DNA of 49,450 nucleotides from Bacilli bacterium (GTDB lineage Bacteria > Bacillota_I > Bacilli_A > RFN20 > CAG-288), in the NCBI GenBank assembly GCA_022652945.1, contig JALCRV010000014.1, positions 1-49,450 of the forward strand, given 5' to 3'. Below the pieces are notes generated by a model. It made no database searches, was not told where the DNA came from, and worked only from the letters and a program-made list of their open reading frames with translations. Below, piece after piece: positions 9,283 to 17,773 of the stretch. The number at the start of each line of letters is the position of its first letter. The first letter of the stretch is position 1. The translations under genes were made by a program, and so were the position numbers.

Positions 9283-9314
9283 GCAAAAGAAAAAGGCCAT
9301 CTCCCCCGATGGCC
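9283..9314 (-). terminator. intrinsic terminator for the small membrane protein gene
   Basis: Read on the minus strand, GGCCATC-GGGGGA-GATGGCC is followed by TTTTTCTTTTG. It lies 39 bases past the stop codon of the leftward gene. Confidence 0.7.
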
Positions 9315-9352
9315 TTAATCGATTTAAAGGTATTTTGAAATCGATGCGGAAA

Positions 9353-9592
9353 CTACTTAATCCAATCTTCCCAAAGGAAGATCTTGTTGGCGGTGATGGT
9401 ATCGATGATATCCATGATCCAGGTGACAATGGCGAGACCGAAGAAGCAAAGGATATCGAGGATGAGCGGAACAGTCTTGCTGTTCACGACATCATAAATG
9501 ATACGATAGATAATGAAGACGATGTCAACAAAAATGGCGAGTAGGATTTTGACAATCTGGGGAAGACCGTCGATGGCTTTATTGAATTCCAT
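9353..9592 (-). CDS. small hydrophobic membrane protein of unknown function (79 aa)
   Basis: The ATG ending at 9592 is preceded by AAAGGAGC. An in-frame TTG ending at 9616 would place that ribosome binding site inside the gene, so I chose the ATG. The protein has two hydrophobic stretches (about residues 10-30, VKILLAIFVDIVFIIYRII, and about 43-63, LILDILCFFGLAIVTWIMDII) joined by a short polar loop, and a charged C-terminus. This suggests a two-helix membrane hairpin. I do not recognise a family. It has its own terminator downstream and no operon partner. An equally long open frame on the plus strand here is mostly its antisense shadow. Confidence 0.6.
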   Translation of the reverse strand: MEFNKAIDGLPQIVKILLAIFVDIVFIIYRIIYDVVNSKTVPLILDILCFFGLAIVTWIMDIIDTITANKIFLWEDWIK

Positions 9593-9616
9593 AGCTTTTA
9601 AAAAAGCTCCTTTCAA

Positions 9617-10081
9617 TATTTATTATATTATCCATATTGCTTGAAAAAAGGCAAAAAAGGCAAAATTGGCACCTTTTTTTTCGCTATTTTAATAATACTG
9701 TTGTTTACGAATTGAAGAATTGCCTGAAAATAAGCGACATCAACAAAAATAAAAAGCTCCTGATTTGTCCAGCCTTGGTCCATAAAAAGAGCCATTAATC
9801 GGCAAGTTTTATATTCTCTTTTAAATTTTTCAATCTTTAAAATGGAAAGTCGGATTAACCTTCAAGTCCCTGAAATCGACTTCTTTTTGAGCTGTTATTG
9901 AGGGCCGTTTGGAAAATGAGAATTTTTCAAAGGTCAATAATAAGTAAATCAACATGGTTACATCTTAGCAACCTAACTTTTCTTTCTTCACCCGAAGAAA
10001 AGGCCGATTTATAAAACTTTTTTAGATATTTTGAAAACATTAATGATATAATCAAAATAAGAAAAAATAGGGAGGAATATC
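9617..10081. other. AT-rich intergenic region without a recognisable gene
   Basis: These 465 bases between divergent genes contain no plausible reading frame. I see A/T tracts, and near the right end a TATAAT at 10047-10052 and a GGAGG at 10071-10075 that serve the gene starting at 10082. No convincing structured RNA was seen. Confidence 0.5.
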
Positions 10082-11377
10082 ATGATCAAAGATTTCAGTA
10101 AAGATGAGTATGACGAGTTTATCTCCCTCTTCTCTGTAAATAATGTTTGGCACTTGATTAAAAAAATGCTCTCAGAGGTTGATGCCCCATTTTTAGAGCA
10201 GGGTGAACGCCTGGCTTACATCGCCCTGCGTTTAGCTGAAAAGCAGAAGATCGATATGAAGAACACTCGGCACTTGGTCTTTTCCGCCTTATTCCATGAC
10301 ATCGGTCGAATCTGGGCTTCTTCTTCCGATCCCGAACTGACTGGGTTCGACTTCAAGAGTTCCTATGATCATGCTCTTTCTTCCTATTTGTTCCTCAAGT
10401 ACTTCTCCCCTTTAAAGGACTACTCCGATATCGTCTTATTTCAACACGGGCGGGCAGACAGGGAACAAAAGAATACTTACTACCGCTACGGGGTTAAGCT
10501 TAATGTCTGCGACCATGTCGATATGTGGAAGACACAAGGCAAGAGCAAGGATGAAATCATCGCTTTGCTGAAAGGCGGAGAAGGCAGATATTTCTATTCT
10601 AACGATGTCGACGATATGATTTCGCTATTGAACGAAACCAATATACTCGAGCATCTTTCGACCGACATCTGTCACCAATCTGTCGATGAATTCCTTTCCT
10701 CACTATATTTCCGAAGAGATGTAGTCCGGAATTATTTGTTTATGGTCACTTATTGTTTCGAGTTCTATAACGCCGAAACGATGTTCCACGCTAGGATGAC
10801 AGCTTCGCTCTGTTACCTTTTGGGTCGTTATCTCGATCTCGATCTTCATAATCTTTGCATTCTTTATACTGCCGGTCTTTTCGGCGATATCGGGAAAGTC
10901 CGGATTCCTCATGAAATTCTTGAAAAGCCTGGCAAACTGACCAGCGAAGAAACCGAGATGATGAAAAAGCATATCGATTGCACTAAGGAAATTCTCGAAG
11001 GATGTTTCAAGGATAAGGAAGTCATCACTGTGGCTTATGCTCATCATGAAAGAATCGATGGTTCCGGTTATCCTTTAGGCTTGAAGGGCGATCAACTCGA
11101 TATAAAGCAAAGAATTATCCAAGTAGCTGATATCGGAGCCGCTTTGATGGCGAAGAGAACTTATAAGGACGCTTATCCGATGGATAAGACAATTGAAGAG
11201 TTGGAAATCATGAAGAATGATGGCAAACTCGATGAAAAAATTGTTTCTTTATTCTCAGCCAATCAGGAAGAGATTTTTGCCTATTTGCAGAATCATCTTA
11301 ACCGAATGTTGCGCGACATGCAGGCTTTAAGAGCTGAAAGGCAAAGGCTCAAATTCGCTGATGCTTGGGAGAAGTAG
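10082..11377 (+). CDS. tandem HD / HD-GYP-like domain protein, second HD pair altered
   Basis: The 431-residue soluble protein has two HD-type domains. The N-terminal one looks complete: H72-D73 in LFHDIGR, H97, H122 in LFQHGR and D144 in NVCDHVD. The C-terminal one (about 230-375) has HD-GYP hallmarks: GKVRIPHEILEKPGKLTSEE, H297, HHERIDGSGYP (321-331) and VAD (D350). The eponymous histidine before D269 is glycine (LFGDIGK). HD-GYP proteins hydrolyse cyclic di-GMP with a metal centre built from this HD pair, so this domain may bind rather than cut its ligand, or use a different metal set. It is monocistronic with a GGAGG site and a strong terminator. The c-di-GMP-type riboswitch near 32250 makes a signalling role plausible. 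Confidence 0.85.
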   Translation: MIKDFSKDEYDEFISLFSVNNVWHLIKKMLSEVDAPFLEQGERLAYIALRLAEKQKIDMKNTRHLVFSALFHDIGRIWASSSDPELTGFDFKSSYDHALSSYLFLKYFSPLKDYSDIVLFQHGRADREQKNTYYRYGVKLNVCDHVDMWKTQGKSKDEIIALLKGGEGRYFYSNDVDDMISLLNETNILEHLSTDICHQSVDEFLSSLYFRRDVVRNYLFMVTYCFEFYNAETMFHARMTASLCYLLGRYLDLDLHNLCILYTAGLFGDIGKVRIPHEILEKPGKLTSEETEMMKKHIDCTKEILEGCFKDKEVITVAYAHHERIDGSGYPLGLKGDQLDIKQRIIQVADIGAALMAKRTYKDAYPMDKTIEELEIMKNDGKLDEKIVSLFSANQEEIFAYLQNHLNRMLRDMQALRAERQRLKFADAWEK

Positions 11378-11408
11378 AGATTTCCTTCTTCTTTGTTCTG
11401 GGCTTTCT

Positions 11409-11438
11409 GGCTCGGGCTATTAGCCCGTGCCTTTTTTT
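11409..11438 (+). terminator. intrinsic terminator after the HD/HD-GYP gene
   Basis: GGCTCGGGCTA-TTAGCCCGTGCC folds into a GC-rich hairpin (one T-T mismatch) followed by seven T residues, 31 bases after the stop codon. Confidence 0.85.
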
Positions 11439-11532
11439 AGCCTGAAAATTATAAAAGGTTTTTAATTGGGATTAATCGTATATTTCTTATGTTATAATAA
11501 CTAAGTAAATTTGGAATAAGGAGAAACCCATT

Positions 11533-12819
11533 ATGGCCGAAAAGGAAAAAACTGTTACAAAGAAAGCATCGAGCAAGACTTCAGAAAAAGCCGAAAAAAA
11601 GCCTATCGCGAGAAAAAACACTTACGATAAAAAAGCTGAAGAAACCAAAATTGCAGAAACTAAGCCCGAAGTTGCTCCGGTCTTAGAAGAAAACCAAGTT
11701 AAAGCCGAACCAGTCGAGCAAAAGCCTGTCGAAAAGATCGATGAGGCAGAGTTGGCTCAGGCTGCGGAAGCCGATAAAAAGACCGAAGCTCCTGCTCCCG
11801 CTCCGAGCGAGATGGAGAAAAATGTCTATGAGCCGATTCCGGCTCCTTCTTATGAAGGTGATTTATGCGAGCAGGAATTGGAGACAAAGCGAAAGGCTTT
11901 TGCGGATGGAATGAAAAAATCCCGCACGCAATCCACGATCACCGCTGGCGTCTTAATTGTCGGCTTGATCGGAGGATTTGTAGCAAATGCCTATTTGCCC
12001 GAGTCTCTAAAATGGCTGGTCTACGTGATTTTTGGAGTTTTGATTCTCTTTATCATCGTAGAAATGGTTATTTCCTCCCGCTCTCGAAAGAAGCTATACG
12101 CCAACGTTGACGTCTTTGTGAAAGATGCCATTTTGGCGGTCGATTCTTATGTTTTTACCGATCCTGATTTCGTTCAGCCGGTCGTCAGTCGCAACGGGCA
12201 TATCGATATCCCGATGATTGGTCAAGAGTCGCATTATTTCGAGACCATCAACGCCGTCAATTCTCGCAATATCGTCAAGGTGGAATATCTGAATAAGACC
12301 TTGGTTGTCGCTGAGGTGGCGGCTAGAATCCCGTATCAGACTCCTCTCGACGGGAAGGATCACTCCAAGGATGATCCGAAAAAACGTCCGGGAGAATCGT
12401 ACGGTATTTTCGGAAAATTTGTCTCTTATCCGCTTTCGTTGAAGTCAAAAGCTTCTGTAATTATTCTTCTTGGCGGGACTAACGCTTGTTTGCCTACTTT
12501 CCTCGATGGCTACGGTGAGGTGAAGAATGCAGCCTTGAGAGCTGATTATCGCATCTGGGCTACCGATGAAAATGCTGCAACCGAGATGCTGACTCCGGCA
12601 ATCGTAGAGATTCTAAATGGTTTCTCTTCCGATCAGAATATGGAAAACATGTTCTTAAGCATCAATAAGTACGGCCTCAAGATTGCCCTTAACTATAATG
12701 AAACCGTGATGGAAGTTCCGATGGAGAAACCGGTGATTGGAACTCCTTACGTTCATTACAAGGCCGATATCAAGAGAGTTAAAGAGCTGATTAAGGCTCT
12801 GGAAACTGTCGCTGAATAA
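11533..12819 (+). CDS. membrane protein of unknown function with charged, Ala/Glu/Lys/Pro-rich N-terminus
   Basis: The protein has 428 residues. Residues 1 to about 105 are low-complexity and strongly charged (repeated KKAEE, PAPAP and VEQKP patterns) and probably disordered. Two transmembrane helices follow (about 137-155 TITAGVLIVGLIGGF and 160-182 LKWLVYVIFGVLILFIIVEM). The remaining roughly 240 residues look globular and cytoplasmic. I do not recognise the domain. A TAAGGAG site precedes the ATG, and a TATAAT at 11493-11498 could be its -10 element. It lies six bases upstream of the DUF402 gene and probably starts the operon that runs into the tsa cluster. Confidence 0.7.
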   Translation: MAEKEKTVTKKASSKTSEKAEKKPIARKNTYDKKAEETKIAETKPEVAPVLEENQVKAEPVEQKPVEKIDEAELAQAAEADKKTEAPAPAPSEMEKNVYEPIPAPSYEGDLCEQELETKRKAFADGMKKSRTQSTITAGVLIVGLIGGFVANAYLPESLKWLVYVIFGVLILFIIVEMVISSRSRKKLYANVDVFVKDAILAVDSYVFTDPDFVQPVVSRNGHIDIPMIGQESHYFETINAVNSRNIVKVEYLNKTLVVAEVAARIPYQTPLDGKDHSKDDPKKRPGESYGIFGKFVSYPLSLKSKASVIILLGGTNACLPTFLDGYGEVKNAALRADYRIWATDENAATEMLTPAIVEILNGFSSDQNMENMFLSINKYGLKIALNYNETVMEVPMEKPVIGTPYVHYKADIKRVKELIKALETVAE

Positions 12820-12824
12820 CCAAA

Positions 12825-13373
12825 ATGGATTTCGCTTTGATCAAGTCTTTTAAGGGCGATGGGTCCTCCCATCGTATGTGGATGTATCTAACCCCCTTGA
12901 AAGAGGATGAGGAGTTTTATATTCTCGCCGCCAAGAAGGCGAAAGTCATTGAACATGATGGGCGGGAATGGCGCGCTCCGGAAGGTGCGCTATATATTCT
13001 TTCCAAAAAGCGATTTTATAATGCAATTGTGATGTTCTGCCAAGGCGGGGTGTTGGAATATTACGTCAATATTGCTTCTCCTACCATCAAAGCGGAAGGC
13101 GCCTTTGAGTTTATCGATTATGACCTCGATTTGAAAAAAGATGCCCAGGGCACTGTAAGGGAAATCGATTGGGGAGAATATGAAGCCAATGCGGTCCGCT
13201 ATGGCTATTCTCCGACTTTAAAAACCATCTTGGTGAAGACGATGAAAGAAGTTGAGACTTTGCTGAATGAAGAAAGGGCACCTTTTGTCGATGCGGATAA
13301 CAAAGTGCTTTATGAACAATATCTGAGCATGGCTAATGGTTTTAGCCTAAATAAAGCTCCGGAGGAAAGGTAA
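12825..13373 (+). CDS. DUF402 protein, nucleoside tri-/diphosphatase-like
   Basis: This 182-residue protein has the DUF402 signature: an aromatic EYYVNIASP strand, then IDYDLDLKKD and a second acidic segment EIDWGEYE. In Staphylococcus aureus Ntdp and related proteins these carboxylates bind divalent metal and the enzyme hydrolyses nucleoside tri- and diphosphates; that family knowledge is the only basis for function here. The DLDL and D/E residues are all present, so the fold and metal site are probably intact. It lies five bases after the previous gene and nine before tsaE. Its own ribosome binding site is weak, which suggests coupling. Confidence 0.8.
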   Translation: MDFALIKSFKGDGSSHRMWMYLTPLKEDEEFYILAAKKAKVIEHDGREWRAPEGALYILSKKRFYNAIVMFCQGGVLEYYVNIASPTIKAEGAFEFIDYDLDLKKDAQGTVREIDWGEYEANAVRYGYSPTLKTILVKTMKEVETLLNEERAPFVDADNKVLYEQYLSMANGFSLNKAPEER

Positions 13374-13381
13374 AGCAATTT

Positions 13382-13810
13382 ATGGATTTTATATCTCATA
13401 GCCTTAATGAGACGATTCAATTAGGAAAGATGTTTGCCCGTGGCTTAAAAGCTGGAAGCGTGGTGCTGGCTCGTGGTGAGCTGGGCGCCGGGAAAACGGC
13501 GTTCGCTAAAGGTTTGGCTTTGGGTTTAGGAATCAAGCAGATTGTGAACTCTCCGACTTTCAACATCATGAAGGTTTATTTTGGGAAGGAACTGAAGCTT
13601 TATCATATCGATGCCTATCGTCTGGAAGATCCGGCGGCGGTGTCGGATATAGGCTTTGATGAGGCAATCGGCAACAAAGACGGAATTGCCTTTATCGAAT
13701 GGCCGGATTTTATCGCTTCCTATTTTTCTGATGAGCAATTGGTATATTCCGTCAGTATCCGGGAAGGAAAAAATTCTGAGAGGATCATTTCCATCAAGGA
13801 GGGCAGATAG
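13382..13810 (+). CDS. tsaE: tRNA threonylcarbamoyladenosine biosynthesis ATPase TsaE
   Basis: This 142-residue protein has the usual TsaE length and motifs: P-loop GELGAGKT (residues 32-39), SPTF (57-60), the HIDAYRL segment (75-81) and FIEWPD (105-109). TsaE binds the TsaB-TsaD dimer and its ATPase resets the complex that adds threonylcarbamoyl to A37 of ANN-decoding tRNAs. The partner genes tsaB (2 bases downstream) and tsaD follow in the same operon, separated only by rimI, which is the common Firmicute arrangement. Confidence 0.95.
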   Translation: MDFISHSLNETIQLGKMFARGLKAGSVVLARGELGAGKTAFAKGLALGLGIKQIVNSPTFNIMKVYFGKELKLYHIDAYRLEDPAAVSDIGFDEAIGNKDGIAFIEWPDFIASYFSDEQLVYSVSIREGKNSERIISIKEGR

Positions 13811-13812
13811 TT

Positions 13813-14445
13813 ATGGCTGGCTTATTTTTGGATACTTCCGCTGGGGCTTTATCCTTGGCGATTGAGAAGGAAGGCCTTCTCGTCCTGATTAAAGAGGAAA
13901 ACGAATTCAATAAAATGGCCGAAGAAGCAATCCCTCTCATTCAGGAAGCGGCGAAAGAAGCCGGACTTAGTTTCGACGGTTTTTCTTCTTTATTCATTAC
14001 TGATGGACCCGGTTCTTATACCGGGGAAAGAATCGGTCTGACTATCGGGAAGACTTATTGCTTTTTGAAGCCAAGCGTTAGCCTTTATTTAGCTTCGTCT
14101 TTAAAGATAATGTCCGCTGCCGCAAAAGATAGATTGTCCTTGCCGCTGATGGATGCAAGAAATATGGCATGTTTCGGTGGCCTTTATTTAAACGGGGCCT
14201 TGCAAGGTGAGGAAAAGCGTTTGGAAGACGAAGAAATCAGAAAGCTCATCAACGAACATCCTTCGCTGGTCTTGATTGGCATCGGTGATTTCGCTGCTGA
14301 ACTGAAAAAACGTTATCCGGCCAACGAAGTCATTTCGGCGAAGATGACCTCCTGCTTGTTTACGGGGAAGGATTTCTTTTCCAAGGTCGAAGATCCACTG
14401 AAAGTGAAGGCTCGCTATCTCCGCGGCAAAGATGAAAGAAATTGA
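13813..14445 (+). CDS. tsaB: tRNA threonylcarbamoyladenosine biosynthesis protein TsaB
   Basis: The 210-residue protein begins with the ASKHA-fold strand LDTSAGALSLAI. It carries GPGSYTGERIGLTIGK, which matches the TsaB hallmark GPGSFTGLRIG. TsaB is the non-catalytic scaffold that dimerises with TsaD for t6A synthesis and recruits TsaE. The C-terminal half is shorter and more divergent than in E. coli, as in most Firmicutes. It overlaps rimI by 14 bases. Confidence 0.93.
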   Translation: MAGLFLDTSAGALSLAIEKEGLLVLIKEENEFNKMAEEAIPLIQEAAKEAGLSFDGFSSLFITDGPGSYTGERIGLTIGKTYCFLKPSVSLYLASSLKIMSAAAKDRLSLPLMDARNMACFGGLYLNGALQGEEKRLEDEEIRKLINEHPSLVLIGIGDFAAELKKRYPANEVISAKMTSCLFTGKDFFSKVEDPLKVKARYLRGKDERN

Positions 14446-14878
14446 AATCAGGCCTTTCGAAGCCAAGGATTCTTCTCAAGTTGCCGCTTTGGACCAAGAA
14501 AGATTTCAGTTATCTCCTTATCGCGAGAAGACCTTTCTGGATTCTCTTTCCTTGCTCAGGCAGAAAATTCTCCTTGTTAGTTCTGCCAAAGAAGTTCTCG
14601 GCTATCTTTTCTACGGTTGGGTCGAAGATGAGGCGGAAATTTACCGCTTGGCGGTAAAGAAGAAAGAAGAAGGCAAAGGATACGCTACAGCGTTATTAGA
14701 AGAAGGCGAAAGGTTGTTAAAAGAAGAGGGAGTCAAGACTGTTTATTTGGAAGTCAGGAAGAGCAATTTCCGGGCTCAGAAATTATATGCCAAAGAAGGT
14801 TATGTTTTTTACAGGGAACGCAAGGCCTACTACGATAATGGTGAGGATGCTTACTGCCTAAAGAAAGGATTGGAGTGA
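14432..14878 (+). CDS. rimI: GNAT N-acetyltransferase, RimI-like (ribosomal protein S18 alanine acetyltransferase)
   Basis: The 148-residue single GNAT domain has the acetyl-CoA pyrophosphate-binding stretch KKKEEGKGYATALLEEG and the C-terminal EVRKSNFRAQKLYAKEGY, typical of RimI. The family acetylates the N-terminal alanine of S18, though close relatives acetylate other proteins. Its position between tsaB and tsaD is the classical place for rimI in Firmicutes and strengthens the call. It overlaps tsaB by 14 bases and ends three bases before tsaD. Confidence 0.88.
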   Translation: MKEIEIRPFEAKDSSQVAALDQERFQLSPYREKTFLDSLSLLRQKILLVSSAKEVLGYLFYGWVEDEAEIYRLAVKKKEEGKGYATALLEEGERLLKEEGVKTVYLEVRKSNFRAQKLYAKEGYVFYRERKAYYDNGEDAYCLKKGLE

Positions 14879-14881
14879 AAT

Positions 14882-15892
14882 ATGTCCGATGAATATGTCC
14901 TTGGTATCGAATCAAGCTGCGATGAAACTTCCGCAGCTATTCTAAAAAACGGGAGCGAGATTCTTTCTAATATCGTCTCGACTCAAATTGCTACCCACGT
15001 GCTCTATGGCGGCGTCATGCCAGAAATTGCTTCGCGTCTCCATTTGGAGAATATCGGCTATGTTCTTGATCAATGTTTCCAGAAAGCCGGGATTAAGCCG
15101 GAAGAATTATCCGCTGTTGCCGTGACTGGGAAACCCGGTTTAATAGGCGCCTTGCATGTCGGGGTTTTGTCGGCTAAAACCATCGCAGCATTTTATGATA
15201 AGCCTATTATCGATGTTCACCATTTGGCAGGGCATATCTATGCCAACGAATTTTGTGGGGAGTTTAAGTTTCCGCTTTTGGCGGTTGTGGTCTCGGGGGG
15301 CAATTCTGAGTTGGTGTTGATGAAAAAACATCTGGATTTTGAAATTGTCGGGGAAACCCTTGATGATGCGATCGGGGAATCTTTGGATAAAGTCGCCCGG
15401 GCTTTAGGGCTGCCTTATCCCGGTGGGGTGGCGATCGACAAACTAACCAAAGATCAACAAATCGTTCCGCTCCGTCTGCCCCATGTCCATGTGAAGGGTT
15501 ATAATCTTTCTTACTCCGGCATTAAGTCCGCCTTGGTCAGAGAAATCAATGAAAAGAAGGATCAGGGGTTGTTAACTCCTGAATTGGTTAAGCAGTACGC
15601 CTTCTCAGTGGAAAAAGCTTTCGTCGACCAACTGTTAGATAAGGCATTTAAAGCCGCCGAGGAGTATAATGTCAGGCAGATTGTGATGGGTGGAGGAGTG
15701 TCGGCCAATTCTTATTTGCGCAAGGAAATTACTTCCCGTGGTGAGGGAAAGTTCGAAATCCTGATTCCTCCGCTTTGGTGCACTACTGATAATGCGGCAA
15801 TGATTGCTAAAGCTGGTTACCGGATGTGGAAGGAAGGGATGGTATCTACCCTTAGTTTCGCACCGGAAGCTTCCGCCGAATTAGGTCGCTAA
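14882..15892 (+). CDS. tsaD: tRNA N6-adenosine threonylcarbamoyltransferase TsaD
   Basis: At 336 residues this matches the family length. The N-terminal GIESSCDETSAA, the metal-binding HHLAGH (H114 and H118 act as the Fe/Zn ligands by family analogy), VVSGGNSEL, GESLDKVARALGLPYPGG and the C-terminal GGGVSANSYLR and CTTDNAAMIA are all intact. TsaD is the catalytic subunit that transfers threonylcarbamoyl from its AMP adduct to A37 of tRNA. It is the last gene of the tsaE-tsaB-rimI-tsaD run. The enzyme that makes the threonylcarbamoyl-AMP (TsaC/Sua5) is not in this window. Confidence 0.96.
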   Translation: MSDEYVLGIESSCDETSAAILKNGSEILSNIVSTQIATHVLYGGVMPEIASRLHLENIGYVLDQCFQKAGIKPEELSAVAVTGKPGLIGALHVGVLSAKTIAAFYDKPIIDVHHLAGHIYANEFCGEFKFPLLAVVVSGGNSELVLMKKHLDFEIVGETLDDAIGESLDKVARALGLPYPGGVAIDKLTKDQQIVPLRLPHVHVKGYNLSYSGIKSALVREINEKKDQGLLTPELVKQYAFSVEKAFVDQLLDKAFKAAEEYNVRQIVMGGGVSANSYLRKEITSRGEGKFEILIPPLWCTTDNAAMIAKAGYRMWKEGMVSTLSFAPEASAELGR

Positions 15893-15905
15893 ATTAGGTT
15901 TCTCA

Positions 15906-15934
15906 TTTACTGGAAGTCAGTTCTCAACTATAAT
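15906..15934 (+). promoter_or_regulatory. candidate promoter of asnS
   Basis: TTTACT (15906-15911) and a perfect TATAAT (15929-15934) are 17 bases apart, 20 bases upstream of the asnS start. This suggests asnS is transcribed independently of the tsa operon. Confidence 0.55.
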
Positions 15935-15954
15935 CGAAAGAGAGGGAAATAGTT

Positions 15955-17340
15955 ATGGATAAGACAAATTATCTGACAGTCAGGGAAATTTATGAAGGTG
16001 TGGTCGGAAAGACCATTCAGGATGATAGCCCCGTTGAGATTGACGGTTGGGTCATCAATAATCGTTTTATGGGTAAGATGGGCTTCATTTCCTTTAATGA
16101 TGGAACCTGTTTTAAAAATGCACAGTTGGTTTATTCCGATGATAATAAAGATTTCGCTGCGCTTGAGGCTCTGCGCCTCGGAGCTTCGATTTCCATCAAA
16201 GGAAACGTCAAATTGACTCCTGAGGCTAAACAACCCTTCGAAATCCATTTAGCCTCTTTCTTCCTTTATGGGGATGTCGATGATTCCTATCCGCTTCAAA
16301 AGAAAAAGACTTCCTTCGATTACTTGAGGACGATTCCTCATCTGCGTCCAAGGACGAATACTTTCCGAGCGGTGTTCCGGGTCCGTTCGGTCCTCTCGAT
16401 GGCCATCCACGAATTCTTCCAAGGGGAAGGGTTTATTTATGTCCACACCCCGATTCTGACTTCTAACGATGCTGAAGGCGCGGGAGCGACTTTCCAGGTC
16501 GCATCCGATATTTCCCATCCAGAAGAATATTTTGGAAAGAAAGTCACTTTGACAGTGTCCGGCCAGTTGCATGTGGAGCCTTTCTGCATGGCTTATCGAG
16601 ATGTCTACACTTTCGGGCCGACCTTCCGAGCAGAAAAATCTACGACTACCCATCATGCCGCGGAATTCTGGATGATCGAGCCGGAGATTGCGTTCGCTGA
16701 TATCTACGACGATATGGATCTGATTCAGGATTTCCTGAAATATATTGTGAAGTACGTTATGGCTAATTGCCCTGATGAGATTGATTTCTTCGATCAATTT
16801 GTCGAGAAAGGCCTGAAGAAGAGACTTCAGGACTTCGTCGATAAGCCTTTTACCCAAGTTTCATATACCGATGCTATCGAGTTGCTGCTTAAAGCCAAGA
16901 AAGATGGACATGTTTTTAAGAACGATAATATTTTCTGGGGCTTGGATCTTGAATCTGAGCATGAAAGATATCTCACTGAAGAGATTTTCAAAGGACCGAT
17001 CTTCCTCACGGATTATCCTAAGGAAATCAAGTCCTTCTATATGAAGCAGAATCCGGATGGGAAGACCGTAGCCGCTGTCGATCTATTGGTTCCTGAAATC
17101 GGTGAATTGGTCGGCGGTTCGGAAAGAGAGGCCGATTACGATAAGCTGTTGAAACGCATGCAGGAACTGAAGATGAATATTCCGACCTATCAATGGTATC
17201 TGGACTTGAGACGTTACGGGACTTGCCCGCACGCCGGCTTCGGTCTAGGCTTTGAAAGAATGATGCAGTTTGTAACCGGTATGGCGAACATCAGGGATGT
17301 GGAAGCTTATCCGCGAACCTTTAAGGAATGCGATTTCTAA
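15955..17340 (+). CDS. asnS: asparagine--tRNA ligase
   Basis: The 461-residue class II synthetase has an OB-fold anticodon-binding domain (about residues 20-115, VEIDGWVINNRFMGKMGFISFNDG). The catalytic core has motif 2, FGPTFRAEKSTTTHHAAEFWMIEPE, and a C-terminal motif 3, GFGLGFERMMQF, followed by NIRDVEAYPR. The WYLDLRRYGTCPHAGFGLG segment is typical of AsnRS and differs from the QSPQ-type aspartyl enzymes. It charges tRNA-Asn with asparagine. Having AsnRS means this organism need not rely on transamidation for Asn-tRNA. The start follows an AGAGGG site, with a near-consensus promoter just upstream. Confidence 0.95.
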   Translation: MDKTNYLTVREIYEGVVGKTIQDDSPVEIDGWVINNRFMGKMGFISFNDGTCFKNAQLVYSDDNKDFAALEALRLGASISIKGNVKLTPEAKQPFEIHLASFFLYGDVDDSYPLQKKKTSFDYLRTIPHLRPRTNTFRAVFRVRSVLSMAIHEFFQGEGFIYVHTPILTSNDAEGAGATFQVASDISHPEEYFGKKVTLTVSGQLHVEPFCMAYRDVYTFGPTFRAEKSTTTHHAAEFWMIEPEIAFADIYDDMDLIQDFLKYIVKYVMANCPDEIDFFDQFVEKGLKKRLQDFVDKPFTQVSYTDAIELLLKAKKDGHVFKNDNIFWGLDLESEHERYLTEEIFKGPIFLTDYPKEIKSFYMKQNPDGKTVAAVDLLVPEIGELVGGSEREADYDKLLKRMQELKMNIPTYQWYLDLRRYGTCPHAGFGLGFERMMQFVTGMANIRDVEAYPRTFKECDF

Positions 17341-17355
17341 TAACGGAGTAAAAAG

Positions 17356-17772
17356 ATGCTGAAAAAAAAGAAGGAAAAAATTGATCTTAATCAGATGAAT
17401 GAGGCGATGCCCCCTTCTTCTAATCGTGGGATGGCCAATCCTTATCAAAATCAAAATCCTTCTTACCAATATCAGCAAAATAATCCTAATTATCCTCAGT
17501 CTAATCCTTATCAAGGAAACAATGCGCCCGCCAACGGGTACGCTCAACCTAATCGCTATCAGGGACAGCCGAATAATATTCAGGCCGCTCCGACCGGGAG
17601 ACATCAGGCCGAGGAGAAAAAGACCCCGAAGAAAAACGCGACTCTCGATCCTCAGGTCAGAAAAGAAAAGGCTTTGCGACGTATCAAAATAATTTATTCT
17701 TCTTTGTTGGTCTTGATTGCGGTTGGCTTAGTGGTTTACTTGGTGATTGCCTTTATCGGATTTGGCAAGTAA
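17356..17772 (+). CDS. tail-anchored protein with Asn/Gln/Pro/Tyr-rich N-terminal region
   Basis: The 138-residue protein has a low-complexity region from about residue 16 to 75 with repeated NPYQ/NPSYQ/NPNYPQ units. A basic stretch follows (EEKKTPKKN, RKEKALRR), then one C-terminal transmembrane helix (about 113-135, SLLVLIAVGLVVYLVIAFIGF). It is likely anchored with its disordered part in the cytoplasm. It starts 15 bases after asnS and is probably co-transcribed. I recognise no family. It ends at the nested terminator described next. Confidence 0.65.
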   Translation: MLKKKKEKIDLNQMNEAMPPSSNRGMANPYQNQNPSYQYQQNNPNYPQSNPYQGNNAPANGYAQPNRYQGQPNNIQAAPTGRHQAEEKKTPKKNATLDPQVRKEKALRRIKIIYSSLLVLIAVGLVVYLVIAFIGFGK

Positions 17773-17773
17773 T

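Noticed and set aside
9281-9544. Open frame of 87 codons on the plus strand opposite the small membrane protein
   Set aside because: It has no ribosome binding site, starts inside the other gene's terminator and encodes an acidic, low-complexity shadow of the hydrophobic minus-strand gene.
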